This document shows, piece after piece, positions 62,107-64,000 of a stretch of 64,000 nt of DNA. This stretch comes from an uncultured Cyclobacteriaceae bacterium (GTDB lineage Bacteria; Bacteroidota; Bacteroidia; Cytophagales; Cyclobacteriaceae), in contig CANLOE010000014.1 of the NCBI GenBank assembly GCA_947492745.1, positions 1 through 64,000 of the forward strand, written 5' to 3'. A model generated the notes under the pieces. It was given only the letters and a program-made list of their open reading frames with translations. It had not been told where the DNA came from and did no database searches. The position numbers and the translations under genes were made by a program. Position 1 is the stretch's first letter, and the number at the start of each line of letters is the position of its first letter.

Positions 62107-62754
62107 TTATGTTTTTCTCATCACCATTAGTCCATCCCGAACAGGGAATAGAACATTTTCCACTTTGCTGTTTTCCTGTACCTTACGGTTAAAGTCAAGT
62201 ATGGCTTGGGTATCTTTATCGATTTTCTTCTTTCGGTTCTTTTCTAGGACTTTCCCACTCCATAGAACATTGTCCGCAATAATAAAGCCACCTTGGCGGA
62301 CCTTATCGATAACCAGGTCGAAGTATTTCGTATAATTGATTTTATCGGCATCAATAAAGACCAGGTCAAAGGTCATATCCAATGCCGGTATGATATCCAG
62401 TGCATTACCAAGCAGGTAATCGATCTGATTTTCCATGCCTGCTTTTTTGAAATAACGACGCACCATATCTTCCAGTTCTTTGTTGATGTCGATGGTGGTC
62501 AGTTGCCCGTCCTGAGCCAGTCCTTCTGCTAGACAAAGTGCGGAATAGCCCGTATAGGTGCCTATTTCCAAAATGCGGCGCGGGCGCAGCATCCATGACA
62601 ACATCGATAGTACCCTGCCCTGTAAGTGTCCGGATATCATTCTGGGCATTAGTATCTTGGCGCAGGTCTCGCGCTCCAGCTCCTGCAATAACTCCGGGGC
62701 TTCTTGACTATGCTTTTCCACATAGTCCTGTAGTGCTTTGTCGATGAGCTCCAT
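62107..62754 (-). CDS. SAM-dependent O-methyltransferase (family 3)
   Basis: This 215-residue protein matches caffeoyl-CoA/catechol O-methyltransferase-like enzymes. Features: RRILEIGTYTGYSALCLAEG (motif I, SAM binding), LTTIDINKELEDMVRRYFKK with the acidic ribose ligand, FDLVFIDADKINYTKYFDLV (metal-binding Asp), and GGFIIADNVLWSGKV. The enzyme methylates a catechol-like or small hydroxylated substrate in a metal-dependent manner; the actual substrate is unknown. It starts seven bases after the M16 peptidase stop, so the two are probably cotranscribed. Confidence 0.93.
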   Translation of the reverse strand: MELIDKALQDYVEKHSQEAPELLQELERETCAKILMPRMISGHLQGRVLSMLSWMLRPRRILEIGTYTGYSALCLAEGLAQDGQLTTIDINKELEDMVRRYFKKAGMENQIDYLLGNALDIIPALDMTFDLVFIDADKINYTKYFDLVIDKVRQGGFIIADNVLWSGKVLEKNRKKKIDKDTQAILDFNRKVQENSKVENVLFPVRDGLMVMRKT

Positions 62755-62761
62755 AGTGGTT

Positions 62762-63994
62762 CTACTTCGGGGAATAAATAAGTTTACTTAATTCGTTTTC
62801 GACCAACATTTCATTGGCCACTTCCATCAACTGCCCTGAGGTAATGCTCCGTATCATACCGATGATGAGTTCCAGACTGTCGATGCGCTGTCTGTCGAGC
62901 AGGCTTTTGCCCATCATGAGCATCAAGTTGGAATTATTCTCCTCGGCCATGGCCAGTTGTCCTATGAGCTGTTCCTTGGCCATGTGCAATTGATTCGTGC
63001 CCAGTGCTACTTCCCGCAACTTCTTGAACTCCTTTTGGATCAATTTTATGCTGCGCTCCAATTGCTTGGGGTCCGTAGCGAAAAAAACGCCGAAAAGGCC
63101 CGTATCCGAGTAAGGTTGGTAGTGGGCATCTATGGCATAGACAAAACCATACTTCTCCCTAAGTGCCAGGTTCAATCTAGAGTTCATCCCCGGTCCTCCA
63201 AGCACATTGACCAACATAAAGAAGGGCAAGCGATTATCGGACTCCAGTCGATAGGCGGTCCTTCCTAGGGCGCAGTGCGACTGATGGACATTTTTACCAA
63301 AGGTCTCTTCCCGAGGTCGGTAATCTTCAAAAGGGCGGCGCGGCCTATTTGCGGTAAAGATAGGAATATTTGTCAGGTACTTTTCTGCTTGACGCTTGAC
63401 CTCCTTAAAAGGAATGTTTCCTACCGAAGAGAAAACGATCTTACCGGTGTTTATAGTATTGGCAATGAAGCTTTTGAAGTCCTCCCTTGTAAAAGAACCG
63501 ACACTATCCTCAGTGCCTAGGATATTCATTCCTAAGGAGTGTTTACCGAAAATCACCCTATCGAACTCGTCTTGGATAGCATCATCGGGAGTGTCTCGGT
63601 ACATGCTCATTTCTTCAAGAATCACATTGCGTTCTTTTTCTATTTCCTTTTCGGGAAAGACAGAATCAAAAGTGATATCTACCAACAGCTCGAATGCTTT
63701 TTCGAAATGAGTGTCCAAAACGGCTGCATAAAAGGCTATCTTCTCTTTGGTCGTAAAGGCATTGAGTTCTCCTCCAACGGACTCCAAGCGATTGAGTACA
63801 TGGAATACCTTGCGCTTTGTAGTACCCTTAAAGGCCATATGCTCCCAGAAGTGAGCAATACCCTGATTTTCCTCTTCCTCGTCGCGGCTCCCGATATCCA
63901 ATATAAAACCGCAGTGTACGATTTTGGTAGTGCTGACTTGTTTATGTACTAAACGAATGCCATTGGGAAGTGTATGTATCTCGTAATCTATCAT
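62762..63994 (-). CDS. M16-family zinc peptidase
   Basis: This is a 410-residue pitrilysin-family peptidase. The inverted zinc motif HxxEH lies in IAHFWEHMAFKGT, with the distal Glu in the segment around FPEKEIEKERNVILEEMSMY. The second domain contains the substrate-binding region LRLNLALREKYGFVYAID in slightly altered form (SRLNLALREKYGF). Such processing peptidases (PqqL/MPP-beta-like) degrade or trim peptides in the cytoplasm or periplasm. No signal peptide is seen, so a cytoplasmic location is favoured. The start codon lies six bases inside the window edge and appears genuine (MIDYEIHTLPNGIRLVH). It probably heads an operon with the O-methyltransferase. Confidence 0.94.
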   Translation of the reverse strand: MIDYEIHTLPNGIRLVHKQVSTTKIVHCGFILDIGSRDEEEENQGIAHFWEHMAFKGTTKRKVFHVLNRLESVGGELNAFTTKEKIAFYAAVLDTHFEKAFELLVDITFDSVFPEKEIEKERNVILEEMSMYRDTPDDAIQDEFDRVIFGKHSLGMNILGTEDSVGSFTREDFKSFIANTINTGKIVFSSVGNIPFKEVKRQAEKYLTNIPIFTANRPRRPFEDYRPREETFGKNVHQSHCALGRTAYRLESDNRLPFFMLVNVLGGPGMNSRLNLALREKYGFVYAIDAHYQPYSDTGLFGVFFATDPKQLERSIKLIQKEFKKLREVALGTNQLHMAKEQLIGQLAMAEENNSNLMLMMGKSLLDRQRIDSLELIIGMIRSITSGQLMEVANEMLVENELSKLIYSPK

Positions 63995-64000
63995 TGCTGT

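Overview
The window is chromosomal DNA from a member of the Bacteroidota; class and genus cannot be fixed from sequence alone. The evidence is: three large secreted proteins ending in type IX secretion (T9SS) type A sorting domains; a small peptide with the Bacteroidota double-glycine leader (TIGR04149-like); a DnaX without the usual zinc module; -7 promoter boxes of the form TAnnTTTG; and a tmRNA tag ending in YAMAA. Coding density is moderate. Many gaps between genes are filled by short inverted-repeat elements (MITE-like), which I call families A to G. These names are mine.

Layout. 0.5-3.3 kb: a TPR sensor histidine kinase and its LuxR-type response regulator. 4.0-4.5 kb: a small gene split by a family A element. 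4.8-10.2 kb: two secreted Asp-box propeller proteins. 10.6-14.2 kb: yidD, cysS and a MogA-type gene, all on the minus strand. 14.5-16.2 kb: a subtilisin-like protease. 16.9-19.6 kb: an AAA+ ATPase with a TPR-membrane partner. 19.6-22.3 kb: a repeat-rich zone with a decayed IS1380-type element. 22.8-27.1 kb: a nicotinamide/NAD salvage operon (broken NMN adenylyltransferase-Nudix gene, NAMPT, PRPP synthetase, HAD gene with an internal stop, GNAT). 27.3-37.5 kb: PPK2, a beta-CASP nuclease, a large DUF3352-like/propeller protein, an MscS channel and a PLP transsulfuration enzyme. 37.7-41.8 kb: a 1367-residue T9SS protein with five PA14-like repeats. 43.9-53.6 kb: an AhpD-like protein, a CHAT-TPR protein, two further T9SS proteins, an ECF sigma factor with a putative anti-sigma partner, and a thioredoxin. 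53.9-56.2 kb: an AT-rich accessory island with a three-gene overlapping operon (TIGR04255 protein, unknown protein, HEPN-like protein). 56.4-64 kb: tmRNA, an orphan RiPP-like precursor, dnaX, a single-domain response regulator, a MltD-like LysM transglycosylase, an O-methyltransferase and an M16 peptidase.

Main observations. (i) Families A and B end in CCC...GGG and are flanked by 5-bp A+T-rich duplications (TTTAA, TTTAT, ATTAT, ATAAT, TTCAA). Two family A copies interrupt genes, and removing the element plus one duplication restores the reading frame exactly in both. (ii) Elements are nested: B inside C, and D inside A inside E, with empty sites visible in sister copies. (iii) dnaX has a hairpin followed directly by ten A residues. 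A one-base slip there joins a 370-residue gamma-like product to a long open frame, giving a 561-residue tau-like product. (iv) The TIGR04255/HEPN operon is the best candidate for an undescribed defence or toxin-type system. (v) NAMPT and Prs are paired in a layout resembling NAD reconstitution or salvage modules.
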